Of a stretch of 64,000 nucleotides of DNA, positions 36,852-49,646 are shown piece by piece. The position numbers and the translations under genes are program-made. Below the pieces are notes generated by a model that saw nothing but the letters and a program-made list of their open reading frames with translations, ran no database searches and was not told where the DNA came from. Position 1 is the first letter of the stretch, and every line of letters starts with the position of its first letter. Source of the DNA: Clavelina lepadiformis (taxonomy: Eukaryota; Chordata; Ascidiacea; Aplousobranchia; Clavelinidae); NCBI RefSeq assembly GCF_947623445.1, contig NC_135247.1, positions 3,722,501-3,786,500 of the forward strand, written 5' to 3'.

Positions 36852-39266
36852 CTTGCATTTTGACTTTGCATAAATGGCCTTTTACGTTTGTGAAAACGAT
36901 GATATTGAAAATTTTTTGTGGTTATCCGCATATTGTTTTCCGAAAAATTAGAAGTTTGTCAGTGAGTAACGTTGTGCACTTTCTTAACGTTATCAGTTTA
37001 AATATTTTCCGCATGTTGGCGCTTGACATACTTTTTGTGTCATTTCCTATTACGTGACTATCTAGATATCCTTAAAATAGTTTGACAGCTAATAATCAAA
37101 TCAATTTTATTCGATGTCTTTGCAACATTTTTGTGGGCAACACGAGGAAAACAAATATGCCGGAATCCTTTTTTATCTCATTGCCCGGACGTCTTACCTG
37201 TCGTAAAACTCCACTGAAAATTAAAAAATATTTTAAAGTGCATGAGCTACTGGATGATGGCAGGTTTTTTGCGGTGAATGATAGCGACCATATAGAGTAA
37301 AAGTTCTACAAACGTGTATTAATATAGTTCTTCCAACTTCGTTCTAAATAATATTAATAACAAACGACAAAGTTACTGCCAACAATGACGCAAGAAAATT
37401 CATTTAACTGTACAAACCAAAGAATTTGTCGTTTAACAAGGTGACTATCACCACCCAAATGACTATCTATATAGGACAACGATAGTTACATTGCGGGTTG
37501 ATTACACCAAAAATTGTCAGTTTCGCGACTTGCTGATACTAATTGTCAGACTGCTTTAGCTCGATATATCAATATTTTACATGTAGGCAGAAGGTCGTTT
37601 TCGCGTTTATTTATTACCTATGTTTCCAGCTTCCGTTAAAGCATACTATAGCTCAGTATATAGAGTATAGCGTGGTGTTAGTATAGATGATTTAGCTGCG
37701 TTATCTGCTTTCGATTCGTTGCACGATTCAACGTGACTAGGCTATATGGTATTTATTTACATAGCAGGAAACCGCGTAATTTTAACAATAGCTTTACAAC
37801 AGATGTAAGTCCGATGTAAAACAAATTCAAAAGTTCCGTAATGACAAAAACGCGCATTGTCGGACATGATGCCTTGTCGGCAGTTTAGGAGCATTCGCAC
37901 AAAAAAAAACGATTTTCAATACATTTTGACGAAACATTTAGCGTCTTTGAAACTAACGTTAGCTCCATAGTTATCTGTTAGATCATTATTGTCGGAATAA
38001 GGCCAACGCATATTGATGTTGTGGGAGATATGAAGTTAACCTAAAAGTTTGTGTCTGTAACAGTCTAGTAATGTTATCATAGCTATGACGTTTGGTTATT
38101 CGGGAGGAATATCACCATGGTTCGCCCGTTGTTTGTAGATGACGTCAGCTGCATTGAGATTAAGGCCCATGAGAATACAGCGGGCAGCAATTTGGTCATT
38201 TTTATATGAGAAGACCAGCAGTGTACGCATCAAGCTATGAAGGTCATAGACGTTTTATCAGCTGTGGTCATTACCTTTGCGTTTTAACGTTTAGTGCTTT
38301 GCTTTAATTTAACTTATCAAGCGGTAACATAGTGGAAAAGGTATCCGGTTTACTTCAAGAAATTGCTGTTGTATAATATACAGGCGATAGCACTGTACGC
38401 ATTTTTTGAAGTAGTACATGTTTGAAAACTCCATTCATATTGTCTGTACCTTCGGGATTTTTTTACAAACGTGCTGATGACCGGCTGTGTAAAATATTAA
38501 CAAACGCAAACGAATACACAGCTATCGTTTTACACGCGTGTATTTATATTACAACATAAGCCAAAATGAGCACATTGTTTGCGTACATTTCATATTGTTC
38601 AGACACGTGTTGTGGTACTTTGTTTGAAAATTACGTTTACGTTATAGAAATTGTTAATAATTAATTTTTAAGACAGGTGTTCCTTTACTCACGGCTACAA
38701 ACACAATAAATGACTAAGTCCTGTGAAACTGCGTATGTTTTTTCAGAATCACTCTCATTTCTTTACTTAAATCAGATAAATTAAAAGTTAGCAAGGGAAC
38801 TGCTGCTTAGTTTTTAAAAACACTTTAAGTTTAGGGTATTATAGAAGTGCATAAAACGTTTTAAATGCTGATTTTCAATGGGCTTTATAATTTTATTTCC
38901 GCATTGCTTATATGTCGACGTCTTATGCTGTACTATATAGCTATGAAGTAAGGTTCTCTGTAGTATAGCACAATATATATAATGTATTATTGATAGTTTT
39001 TTGTGGCAAATTTATGACTAAGCGTCCTCAAGCGATCCTTCGAAATTAGTCACGACTGTGCTAGTAAACTTGCTGTAAAATGTGAAATGAAATTGTGACA
39101 CCTAAATCGATGAAAAACTTTTCAAATCCTGCCGCTGTAATTATAACCCAGACAGTTTTCAATCAACTTGATGTTTTAAATCGTCGCAGAAACAGGTTTA
39201 TCTGTGTAATATGCCTGTGCCAAGTAAAAAATAACGGGCATGTTTTAGCGTCGACGGTCGTTTGGT
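36852..39266. other. Intergenic region before the sulfotransferase
   Basis: No supported gene or repeat. AT-rich with scattered TGACGT motifs (for example GATGACGTCAGC near 38139). A regulatory role for the sulfotransferase is possible but not shown. Confidence 0.45.
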
Positions 39267-40576
39267 ATGCATTTATTCATCAACAAATACTTGTGTATCT
39301 TTATTCTTTTTGTCGGAAACGTTGTTTTCATTAATTTCCTGCTCTACAAGTTGAACCATGTCAAGGTAAAATATACGTATGACGTGTTTTGGTGAGGTCA
39401 AAGTTGAAGTTTTATTGAATTTTCAGAACCTTCCTTTGTACACATTGACATTCATATTTTTTACCTTATTTATTGTATAGATTTCAAGTCATGCTGTAAA
39501 ACTTGACGGAATTTCGGATTATTTCTCTACGTCCTGTTTTATGACGTCAGATGGTGCTGACGTAGGTGGAAGGATAAAAAAGCGTGTGTCGTATATCAGA
39601 GGTCAATGCGAGAACGAAGCAGTGAAAGATCGACTGCAATTCAGCCAGATCAAGTAATTATTCAACATTTTTTAGCATGACTGCTTGATTAACATATGGA
39701 ACATATATACACCTTCAATACACACCGCAAATTGTTATATAAGCGTTTAAGCAAAATGTTTTCCTTTATTGCTCTATATCTAGAAACACTGAATGGCCGT
39801 GGATATATGTTTCAAGAAAACACCGAACATTGTACTGCCAGACTCCAAAAGTTGGCTCGACCAACTGGCTGAAAGTCTTCAGTGTTTTGGAAGGAAAATT
39901 CAATGATACTGAAAACAGCGCTCAAGTTCATAACGTTCCTTTGCTACTGCTTTCCTATCTAAACGCTACGGAAAGAGAGTTTGTCCTGACGAATTATACA
40001 AAATTCATGGTCATACGCGAACCGTTTCAAAGAATACTATCAGCTTATCGGGATAAATTTTTACCGCATGCTGGCGCTGGTATTCCAATGTTCAGAAACT
40101 TGGGCAAGAAAATCGCCGCTCGTTATCGCGAAGATGACGCCATTCCACGTGATTTAAAAAAATACAACAAACTCGCTCAGAAAATAACACCATCTTTTCA
40201 AGAGTTCCTTCAGTACGTCGTTGACGGCAACAACTACGTCATACCTACGCATTATTCCGAGCCACGTCACTGGCAACGCCAGATCGATTTGTGCTACCCG
40301 TGCAGGATAAATTACGATTACGTCATCGACATGAAGTATGCGGAAGAAGAAGCCAACTTCGTTCTAAAGTCCGCCGGAGTGCCTCCGGAAATCCGGTATC
40401 CGAAGAATTTGAATTTGCCTTTGGATGAAATGTCTAAAGGCGACATTGCGAAGAGATATCAAGCGTTACCCCAACAATTTTATTCCAAAGTTAACCCAAA
40501 AATTGTGAATGATTTATATCATTATTATAAGTGTGATTATGATATGTTCGGTTTTCCGCCTCCGCCACAGTTTTGA
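39267..40576 (+). CDS. Carbohydrate sulfotransferase, HNK-1ST/CHST8-14 family (3 exons, 354 aa)
   Basis: Type II Golgi enzyme that transfers sulfate from PAPS to a glycan. Exons 39267-39365, 39481-39653 and 39784-40576, with phases 0 and 2. Exon 1 is a signal anchor: a short cytosolic start, the hydrophobic CIFILFVGNVVFINFLLY, then KLNHVK. The PAPS 5'-phosphosulfate loop is PKVGSTNW (exon 3) and the 3'-phosphate motif is MVIREPFQRILSAYRDKF; both are hallmarks of this family. Further family landmarks are HYSEPRHWQRQIDLCYPC and the C-terminal YYKCDYDMFGF. Length fits CHST8-14 enzymes. Which member (chondroitin, dermatan, HNK-1 or GalNAc-4-type) cannot be decided by eye. An earlier AG at 39425-39426 would add 18 codons ending in a stop, so the AG at 39479-39480 is chosen. 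Confidence 0.92.
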
Positions 40577-42193
40577 TTGACTACTCTCTTTATTTGGGTA
40601 ACTTTACGTTTTTTAGTTATGTAAGGCTTCGCTTGACAGCTGCCATCAGAAATTTTGCACAAATACAAAAGAATGCATCTTCAAGAAAATTTATTCACTG
40701 CCTTCGGGTCTCAACTGATATAAAGTCTTGCAATAACAGTTTTTACAAGTCGCAAAAAAAGAAAGTACTCATCTCCATTTCTATAAATTTCTTTGCTTCT
40801 CATTCTTTGCATACAATGTAAATTAGACTTTTGAAATTCTATCTTCAAATTATATTCGCAAGGTGGTGCAATGGAGACAAAAGTGTGGTATGCTTTCAAT
40901 GTTCTGTGTCGGTCACAGCACAGAAGTGTATAGTATTATTGGAATTTGTCTAATTTTAACGGAAATTAGCTTTGATAATATTTGCACGAGGTAGGGCTAT
41001 CACTAACGTGTTCACATTCTTCTAATGGAAAATGGCTTCTTGAAACATTTCTAATCATTCCCAGTGACAGCAGATCGCCAGACACCGAGAAAATAAATCG
41101 TGACCTGAAATCGTGTTGGTGATAAGGTCGTCAATACATTCATTGTAATTCTGCTCATTCTGAATTTGCGAAGTTGACCTCATATACATGCAAGTGAAGA
41201 TAGATCTTCTATATGGTCTTTCTGGAATCTAGAACGCTCAACCGTCCTAGGGGTTTCGCAAACGGCTGATTTAATGCAACTGGTATAATCTTGCTACAGA
41301 AGCCTTTGCATTTTGTTGTTGAAAGTTTGTGCACAGACAGGATATTTATGTAGGAGATATTTGATCATTCACGCTTTTACGCAAGCATTGAACTTCCTTT
41401 AAAATTAAATGATCACGGTGATGGATAAAGTTGTCTCGATGTTGTGTGCACGTGCTTAAATTAATACGTGTTGTTTACCGGTACTTATTCTTTTCTCTGC
41501 GGCAGCAAAGATGTATGCAGAGGTGGGTATCCAGTGATAAAATTGTCTTTCTGACTGTCTTTGACTTTTGAGTTTTAATTAAGGTTTGTCATTCGAGCTG
41601 GGTATAATTTCTATGCGTTTTTGACTGCTTTTAAAAATCTCTCGACTAAAGTTAGAAGAATCGGCCAATGGAAATCTGGTCGTTAGTGTGCGGACTTTCC
41701 AGCCACAAATTATCAATTAAAACAATAATGTTGGAAATCAAACAGCACGTTTAGGTGTAAAACAAATTTTGGCTAATTCAAAGCGGACTTTTTATTACAA
41801 GAATTTCGCCGCCGGACATCATGCAATCATATAAAATAGACAAATTAAGCAAAATTATTGCCAATGCAACACCATTTTCACATAAAATTGCGAAATTATA
41901 AATCACCTAATGTACTATACCATATGCCTTAACAAAGCATAGGTTCTACTTACAAATCAGTCTGGACAGCTTTTGACTCTGTTTTCAGCTACAAGTGTGC
42001 CATATAAAGTTTGGATTAGTGAATAAGTCGCCATTTTAGAAACAATGTGAAACATCACAGGTAATTTTGACGCACAGAACAGATGTCATGTGATGCCATC
42101 TTATAACTGATGCCATTGGTTGATTGTTTGGGAGTTTTGACGCGTGGCGTGGCCCTTTCATACTAAAAAAGTATTTTCTTCTTTCACTTTGAA
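40577..42193. other. Intergenic region between convergent genes
   Basis: It lies between the 3' ends of the sulfotransferase and of paralogue A. No coding exon or repeat could be supported. Confidence 0.45.
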
Positions 42194-44757
42194 TTAACTT
42201 GTGCCTTCCATTTCGTCAACTTCTTCGAAACTTTCCTTAAAACCGGGTTTATAACTGTGGCTCTTCTTTTTCACTGAGACAAGACAAAACATAAAGTGAA
42301 CAATCTATAGAGACCATCAGTATCTTGATGTGGCCAGTTTGCTTCACAGCCAGACCAGTACCTTTATATTCGTTTAGGCTGCAAGCTATTACTGGAAAAA
42401 CTGACTACGTCTAGTATAAGTAAATATAAGTATAAGTAAATAGTATAAGTAAATAGGTCATATTTGTAAAAAGAAAACACAGCAACAAAACTTTTTCTAA
42501 AACGCAACTTACCACTTAAAGCTCTTGGTGTGTCCCGGCGTTTAAAATTCTTATGTTTGTCGCTAACTTTGTCATTTACTCCCGAATATCCTAAACAATT
42601 ATAAGAATGAAAGACGACTAATATATACAATAAAACGTGCATATAAATTTCGAAAAATTTCAATAACGCCTGTCTATGTAAACTTTATGATGTGATGTGT
42701 TATGACGTTGGCTGACATAGCTCAGCACGTATATGCATGCATTGACGCACGGTTAACAACAATTCTGATGATGATTTAGCATAATTAGTTGCGAACATAA
42801 ACGTCTAAAATTACTGTAAATTCTTTTCTTTGCATGCTTGGTTGGTTTTAAGTTATTTTCTAAGTTACGTTATTGGTTTACCTAATACACTTACAAAATT
42901 TCTTTCAAGCTCATTTAAAGTTCAAGATCATTTGTTAAGTCAAACACACAGGTGCATTAAATTAATCTGAGGTTAAAAATGTAATAAAACTCCAGCCACA
43001 TATCGATAAACACTCAAATTCTTGACATTTTAGTTCTTCTCTTTCTTATACTAGACTTAAGTGTATTTGGCAAATAAATGGTGACGACGTTATATCAATC
43101 ACGAGTATGAAAATAACGCTGGAGAAATTTCAAAATATTATGTCAATATTTAATATATTTTCGGAAATTCCATGTTTGTTTCCCGGAAAAGGTGAAATTT
43201 TACGTGCGCTTACGTAAAACCTACATCTGCGCTCCACAACATTTCCTTCGTTGTGAATAGCGCAGTAATTGGTTTGCCAAAAGTACATTATGGACACTTT
43301 CAAAAACCGACGTGTTCGGTCAAGTATATAATTTTACTCACCAAGTTAGGAATTTTACTCACCAACTTTCTTGGGACTAGGTGGCGGCGTCTTTGGCTTT
43401 GGGTCGTACATTTTCGTGGGTCGCAGGCTTGATGATTCCAAGCAAGGGTTGCCAACTTGATCTGTAAAAATAACAAGTGACTGGCGAAAATTCTTCACTT
43501 TTTTCATAACTTGCAACTGTCTTTCACTGTACCGTAACGCAATAGGGTTGTTTAAAGTAAATAAAGCTGTTTGTTTAAAGTTGGTTGTTTAAAATAAATA
43601 CGCAAGTTTAAAGATAATTGTCCTATATTAAATCCTTACAAACAGTTACATTTCATAAAGACATCTTTGGGAAAATCGACAAAATTGACTGAAGCTTGGA
43701 TTACAGGATAGAAAGCACAACTGTTTGATATTTATTGACACAAATACAATAATGCAGGTAGGCTATTTATAGGGGACTTAACCAATCGAAGCTTTTCAGA
43801 AATTATCGCTGCGTAAAAGTTTGTTATAACTCGAAAGGACGAACGTTTTTGACATGAATCATATACCTAAGCATGTACATATCTTGTCATGCTCAAGCAT
43901 AACATACATACGTTGATCAGAAGCAAAACCCGTCTAGGAAATCAGGGTTATCTTTTTGCGTAATTTTTCTCAGTAAAAGTTTTGTAGATGTTGAGTACAT
44001 ACAACAAAATGTGTTGTTGTAAAAAATGTAACTCCCTATATTTAGGGACCATAGAGTAATAGACACATCATTTAGCACTTTTTCAAATTTTACATTTTTT
44101 ATCAATCAAAAATTGCAGTTCATCACTTGACAGGAAATGTGTAACGTCACGACTCACGAACCCTCCAATGTAGTTTATCTTTCGTAGAAACTGGGACAAT
44201 CCCGCTGACTAATCTGTCCACGCAACTCATGCTCCCTGTAACCACTGGAAACCATGAGTAGTAAGCTAAGCAGGTTTTTGTAAAAGTAATGTACATGCAA
44301 ACATAAACGTACGTGTAAAATTTTTTTGTAAAAACCTGAAACTTTATTGTATCTGTCAAAGTAAATGATGAAGTGCTTTTATACAAATCACATTGCCCAA
44401 TTAATTTCGGTCGTTTGGCCATCCCCCTTCGAAGTTGTTTTTGCAACTTAAATTTTATGAGATCGATCAATAATTTATGGCCCACCAATATATGGCAGTA
44501 CAATTAAGATTTTCGGCCTTTTTTTATTGCTTCGCAAATAACAAAATACGCTGACAGTTTGGTTTTAGAAGGAAGCGGCATGCATTAATTATTTATCGAG
44601 CTTGTCACCCAGCACCATACAATACATAAACAGTCTACAAGATAAAAAACAAGAATAAAAATACAGTAAACAAGTAAACGGCGACATTTTTGTAACAATT
44701 TGCAAAGACGTAAGTATGCTTACCATATACGGCAGTTGTTGTCGAGACTTCGGCCAT
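42194..44757 (-). CDS. Paralogue A of an unrecognised small basic protein family (4 exons, 96 aa)
   Basis: Exons 44757-44724, 43461-43363, 42590-42513 and 42273-42194, all joined in phase 1. Exon 1 gives MAEVSTTTAVY. Exon 2 has KMYDPKPKTPPPSPKKV, exon 3 YSGVNDKVSDKHKNFKRRDT then PRALS, and exon 4 VKKKSHSYKPGFKESFEEV with an acidic end. The same exon structure is found in paralogue B at 55.0-56.2 kb; exon 3 is exactly 78 bases in both, which is strong evidence that both genes are real. The chain is highly basic and Pro-rich in the middle, with probable TP/SP phosphorylation motifs. It has no membrane segment and no signal peptide. An apparent signal peptide upstream of exon 3 is intron sequence (see rejected). 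I do not recognise the family. Confidence 0.72.
42413..42459. repeat. AGTATAAGTAAATA-type simple repeat
   Basis: Imperfect tandem copies of TATAAGTAAATA over about 47 bases, in the intron between exons 3 and 4 side of paralogue A. Confidence 0.75.
44158..44235 (-). other. Possible cassette exon in intron 1 of paralogue A
   Basis: Flanked by TTACAG and GTGAGT, open in the required frame, 78 bases long and phase 1 on both sides, so it could be inserted without breaking the frame. It would add 26 residues beginning SMSCVDRLVSGIVPVST. Paralogue B has no visible counterpart. Prediction only. Confidence 0.35.
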
Positions 44758-47700
44758 TACGAGGTTATTTACTTTTCAACAAGCTAAATAAATGCCAAAA
44801 ACTTTGGTCAACGTGATTACAATATCCTAGAAGCTATAAATACGAACAAAAACACTTTCTTAACTAAGCTAATATGATATTGTGATATATATTGTACTTT
44901 GTACTGTTTATGTCGATATTTGGCTAAAAACTGTGTATAATTTGGCTAAAAATACTGAAATTTGTCTTCCAAAAGTGTCAACAACGTTCTCTTCAAAATA
45001 TGCAAAAATAAAGAAACTTTACCATCAACTAACCAATAAAAGTTGTAATAATCTTTCGCATCGTTTGCGCAATTTTAATTCTTTGTCGCTGAAAAGGACT
45101 AAATACATAATCAAAAGGTCGTTGCTGCTTCTGAAGTCTTTGCTCTACAATTTGTCATGGTCCATGAAAGACTGCAATTTCCTGTACGTTACTGCCTACT
45201 TGCACGTATATAGCCCCTGGGCACAAGAAAGAAAATAAAATGCTGTGAAAATATCATTACATTGCTGTCTTTGCCTGCAGTGATGACTTTAAACGCAGCT
45301 ATTTCAACCCAACACACTGACAACACTGCTCGTCTTATATTTGCCTTTGCAATGACTGAAGGAATGAAGTGAAGCCTTTCAGTTGTCTGACTACCACGAA
45401 ACATACCAGTCACAAAGAACAACAGTTGCTATTTTTAACGTTCGCTTTGGATGCAAATAGCTTATTAAATTACATACTTGTACTTGATGGCCGTGGATAT
45501 GGTCGCGTATTTCGTTCGCTGAAATTTTGCAAATGCAAAAAGCCTAAACCGCAGAACAGGCATTGTTACAGGCTTTTGACATTATTACAAATCGTGGAAC
45601 CTTTGTGAAATGTAAACATGACAGTTCGACCAACAAATCGGGGCAACATACGTCAAACGTTGTATTAATACTTCTATTGATCAACGGCTTTATCAGATTT
45701 GGAGGCTCTTTGCTTCTAAATCTGATAACAAACTTTGCTATATTTGGTCGTTACACAAAGAAATGTGTTTAAACAAATGGCTTTTTCATAAGTCAACTTT
45801 TTGTGAATTATTCAGAAAAAATTGAAGCTGAGGAGAAAACGTGAAAAGGTCGTTTTCTGCAAAGACAAATACATTTTACATTCCTGCCTTGAGTAATCTC
45901 ATTGTTATAGTTGTGAGCGTTAACATTCCCGGTACTACAGTACAAAGGTCGTTGTAATAATTGACAGGCTATTTCACTGTCTGTCTTCTTTTAAAAACCG
46001 GATTTCGGATAGAACTATGTGTTAACTAATAACTATACCATCCTTTGTTAGACAAGCGTCGCTTTTTGTGCCTGTGTAAATTACAATATATTTTTGTAAA
46101 TATATTTTGCGAGAGAAAGGTATTTACGTTCGAGGGATTATCACAAACTATATATTAGACAATCCGAATATATAGCTGCTTTTCTCGAAGACAATAACCA
46201 AATACCCTTATTCTCCCAAAACCTAAAGTTATCTTAGAATTAGCCCAATATGCGGTGTCTTGTTACTTATACGAAAATTTCCACTTATTCATGTCACGAG
46301 GTGCTTTTATGGCGTCACTGTAGCGTTGCAGCATTACATAATAGCGCTTGGTCGATAGAAATAGGATTTCTGAGTGTTTTTCAGCCATTCTCATTATTCG
46401 TTTCCTTTCCATTAACCACAATCAGCTTAGGTGTTATTAAATTTTATGCAGCGTGGTTCGAATGATTCACGCAAAGCAACAGCCGTTACAAACAACAACA
46501 CGAAATACTTGCTCCAGTATACCGAGTTGTATTTCAATGAGTCCCATGCTTATGGAAATGTCGTCGTTGAGGAAACGTTTTTGGTATTAACATTGTATTC
46601 TATAGGTTAATATGTTTCTTATTAAAAACACAATAGTCGCAATAGTGTTACCCATAAGTCAGCATTCACTATACTGCAATTTTAACAAATCGATTTTCTA
46701 CCTTCTGCGAAGATCCTCCTTATTGGAGAAAAATTAAATTTTTTATAATACAGTGTGTTTGTTTTGGTAACAATAGAGTTTTGGCCAAACACACTAACTT
46801 CGTTATATTCGATCTAAAGAGCAATATGCGTCACTTCCGGGTAGCAGCCAGTAAAATTCATCTCATCCGTTTAAAACAAGTTTCCCGTTGTTGTCCATCA
46901 ACTGTTTACCGGTAATGTCATGTAAGTTCTTTGGATAAATTAAGATCCTTTAGGTCGTATTGATAATCATAACGTGTAACAAGTCTAAGAAGCGGCCAAT
47001 TTACTCATTTCATGAACAGAAAATCTTGTAATATATCTTGTTCAGTTGTAGAAACAAAAGTAGTCTGAAACAACTTTACCACTTACATGTAATTAAAACG
47101 TTTAAGAAGTTAAACATTGCTGTATAACAGCATCCTCAATAGCACATAAGCCACATAGCATCATCTTTATCACGCAGTTCAATTTCTTATCTGGTTTTGC
47201 TTTAAATAACGTAAAAGCCTCATTCACTTCAAACACTGGGCATTTTTAAACAGATTTAATCAACTTGTTTTTACCTAACTCACAGTCTAAAAAGAATACA
47301 ATCATTCTATTCTCTGTCTTTCTTGGTACTGTGGCGGTCTATCCTGGCATAGAAACGTTTACTGCACGTTTTTTGAAAGCAGCTCGAGTGACGCCTATCA
47401 CGATACTGTATTAACAGGGGCAGTAACAAGATTTACTCGGCAACAAACTGTTTGGCGCTCATACATTTGCTTGCCTGAATAATTTATATTAACGGGCGAC
47501 GCGGTAGATTTCACAGTAAGCTTGTTCTCCAGATACCGATTGCTAGCAGAGTCAAACGTGAACCGACCCGTTTTGAACTAAAACTACCGAACCGTAAACA
47601 CAAGACAAATCTTACTCGATTTCCTGAGATCGGTATCTGCATGCTCAGTAATAGTCTACAGCAATTTTCTCAGCACTTTTACTCGAATAGGTTTTTATAT

Positions 47701-47986
47701 ATGTCTCGAATGCAAATCGTTTTTGTATCCTAAGCTACCTTGAATAAATAATTTTAATGGGCCTCGTTTGTTTATATAATTCTAGTATGATTCACCTGAC
47801 CTATATGGTTTGTGTTTTATGTCTATAACGCCTCACGGGTATATATAGGCTATACAAGTATTGCAATGTAGAACAAGGTTTTACAATGCACTGTCAACTG
47901 GATTATAGATAGCAACGATCTATATTTTTTCGGTTTTTACTGCGCATGTGCTTATGTGTATCACGAGGGCTATTATATAATGTTTG

Positions 47987-48271
47987 ATGAAAAGGAAGTT
48001 TTTTTACTACCTAGTTTTTATCCTTGCCGTTACAACAAGTCAGTCTATAGATGTCGGATGTTTCCATTTGTCAAAACTCAACCTCGAATTTAAACCACTA
48101 TGTCTGATTTGCTTTTTATATCGCAGTTGGATTGGAACGTTACCGCGATTTTTCGTGATTGGTCAATTACACGCCAATCAGCTTGTTGATAACGGCACGT
48201 CATACGACCTTAACCTAGCTAAAGGTTATGCATATAAACGACGGGCTTGCAAACTACGCTGTTATCTTTAA
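47987..48271 (+). CDS. Candidate small secreted protein, 94 aa
   Basis: The frame begins MKRKFFYYLVFILAVTTSQS, a good signal peptide with a likely cut after SQS. It ends GYAYKRRACKLRCYL: a dibasic KRR followed by a short tail with two cysteines two residues apart from a loop, as in some processed cyclic peptides. A TATATATA lies at 47840-47847, about 147 bases upstream. A second hydrophobic run (FKPLCLICFLY) in the middle weakens the secreted reading, and a splice acceptor-like TATCGCAG at 48125 lies inside. Chance origin is possible; no homologue is recognised. Confidence 0.22.
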   Translation: MKRKFFYYLVFILAVTTSQSIDVGCFHLSKLNLEFKPLCLICFLYRSWIGTLPRFFVIGQLHANQLVDNGTSYDLNLAKGYAYKRRACKLRCYL

Positions 48272-49626
48272 ATTCACGCGTCTTCAGTTGCCTATAATCC
48301 ACACGATCTAATCTATACAATCATCACAACGTTTCTCCATTAAGCACAAAGCTTTACAAAACAGAGTATTACTCACACTTAAAAAGTATGAGTTTTGATG
48401 TTTTATATTATTTGTGATATAACTTGCTAATACAAACCTTAATTATTTCGGAATATTGTGATGAAACACGCCAAAGCATGCGTTTGATGCCAGCCAAAAA
48501 CTAGGGTTTCGTAAAACGAACTGCAAGTCATTTTCTTAGAATCATCTCTATATCAATGTGAGCTCGTTTCGTTTCCACTGAGTTCAGCTTGTTAGGAAAT
48601 GGTTTATACCAGAAGTTTTTGGGTAATTAAGTTCAATTTGCGTTTTGAAAATAGTTTTACACTTTATAGTCTAATCAGGCTGAAAAGGTTGAAATTCATT
48701 TAGTAATTTAACGAATGATAGAAATTGAATTTGAAAACGATTAATGTTACATTGCAAATGTTCATTAGATTCAAGTTTTCGATCATACAACAAAATTCTA
48801 TCTACGTAATTTCCCTGAGGAAACCATGAGTTCCGCTTCAAGAAACTTTGAATTAGTTCAGTTGTTTTAATGGAAAATCTACAACAAGAATCGTTATATG
48901 CAGGAATAAACGACGTATAGTTTAGCAAACATGTCTCAAATCACTGAGTGCATCTGATTGTTCCGGTTATAAGCACCAACCAAAATAATCGGTAATCATC
49001 GTTGAAAGGTCACTATGCAAAAGTTATGGTGAGATTTGTAGATATTTGTCTAACGTGATAACGTCGTGTTGAATGTAATACGTAATTACTCTCTATTGTG
49101 ACGCAGGAACGCATTTCATTTCCAGAAGCGGACCAAACGCAAAAAGTGAAATTTTTTGTTTCTCGTAGAAGGAACCAATAGCTTTAAACAGTGAGATAAA
49201 GCGTTCAAGTAATGTACGAAACACATAATCTGCACGCAAGCTAAAATCATTCTCAATCAACGTAGTTTGCAAAATTAGTTCAACGTAGTAAACTTGATAT
49301 ATCTGTAGTTTCTTAGCTTGTGAATAACTTATTAAATAAGTAACTTATTGTAAGTATGTAACAAGGTAGAGCCGTTATTTTATAATAAATTGAAAAGGCA
49401 ATTACGTTCATTACGTTCCAGACCAGTTGAGGTAAACGAAAGCTATTATGAGATTGATACTTTTTTTTGATTTCTGAAAACTTGCAACATACATTTACGA
49501 ATTCTGTAAATCGAGTAAACGTTGACGTTTTCAACTTTCCTGTTAGACACGAATTATATCAATTCAACTAAATGTTTAAAATTTAAAATATGATAACGGT
49601 TAGCTGAGTGCTGAGGTTACTGAGAA

Positions 49627-49646
49627 AGAGAGAGAGAGAGAGAGAG
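49627..49646. repeat. (GA)n microsatellite with flanking 11-base direct repeat
   Basis: Nine to ten GA units. CTGAGGTTACT stands just before (49611-49621), and CTGAGGTTACT again just after (49647-49657). Confidence 0.85.

Noticed and set aside
42514-42663. A signal-peptide-like start (MKFFEIYMHVLLYILVVFHS) in front of exon 3 of paralogue A, suggesting a secreted two-exon peptide.
   Set aside because: An acceptor (TTGTTTAG) sits between the hydrophobic part and the conserved part. Paralogue B and exons 1-2 show that the conserved exon starts at 42590, so the hydrophobic stretch is intron.
44882-45238. 118-codon open frame on the plus strand upstream of paralogue A.
   Set aside because: Composition is that of AT-rich DNA read through, with no recognisable motif or start context.
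48671-48928. 85-codon minus-strand frame (NYTSFIPAYNDSCCRFSIKT...) that could be a reverse-transcriptase tail.
   Set aside because: No catalytic motif and no neighbouring element parts; similarity too vague to name.
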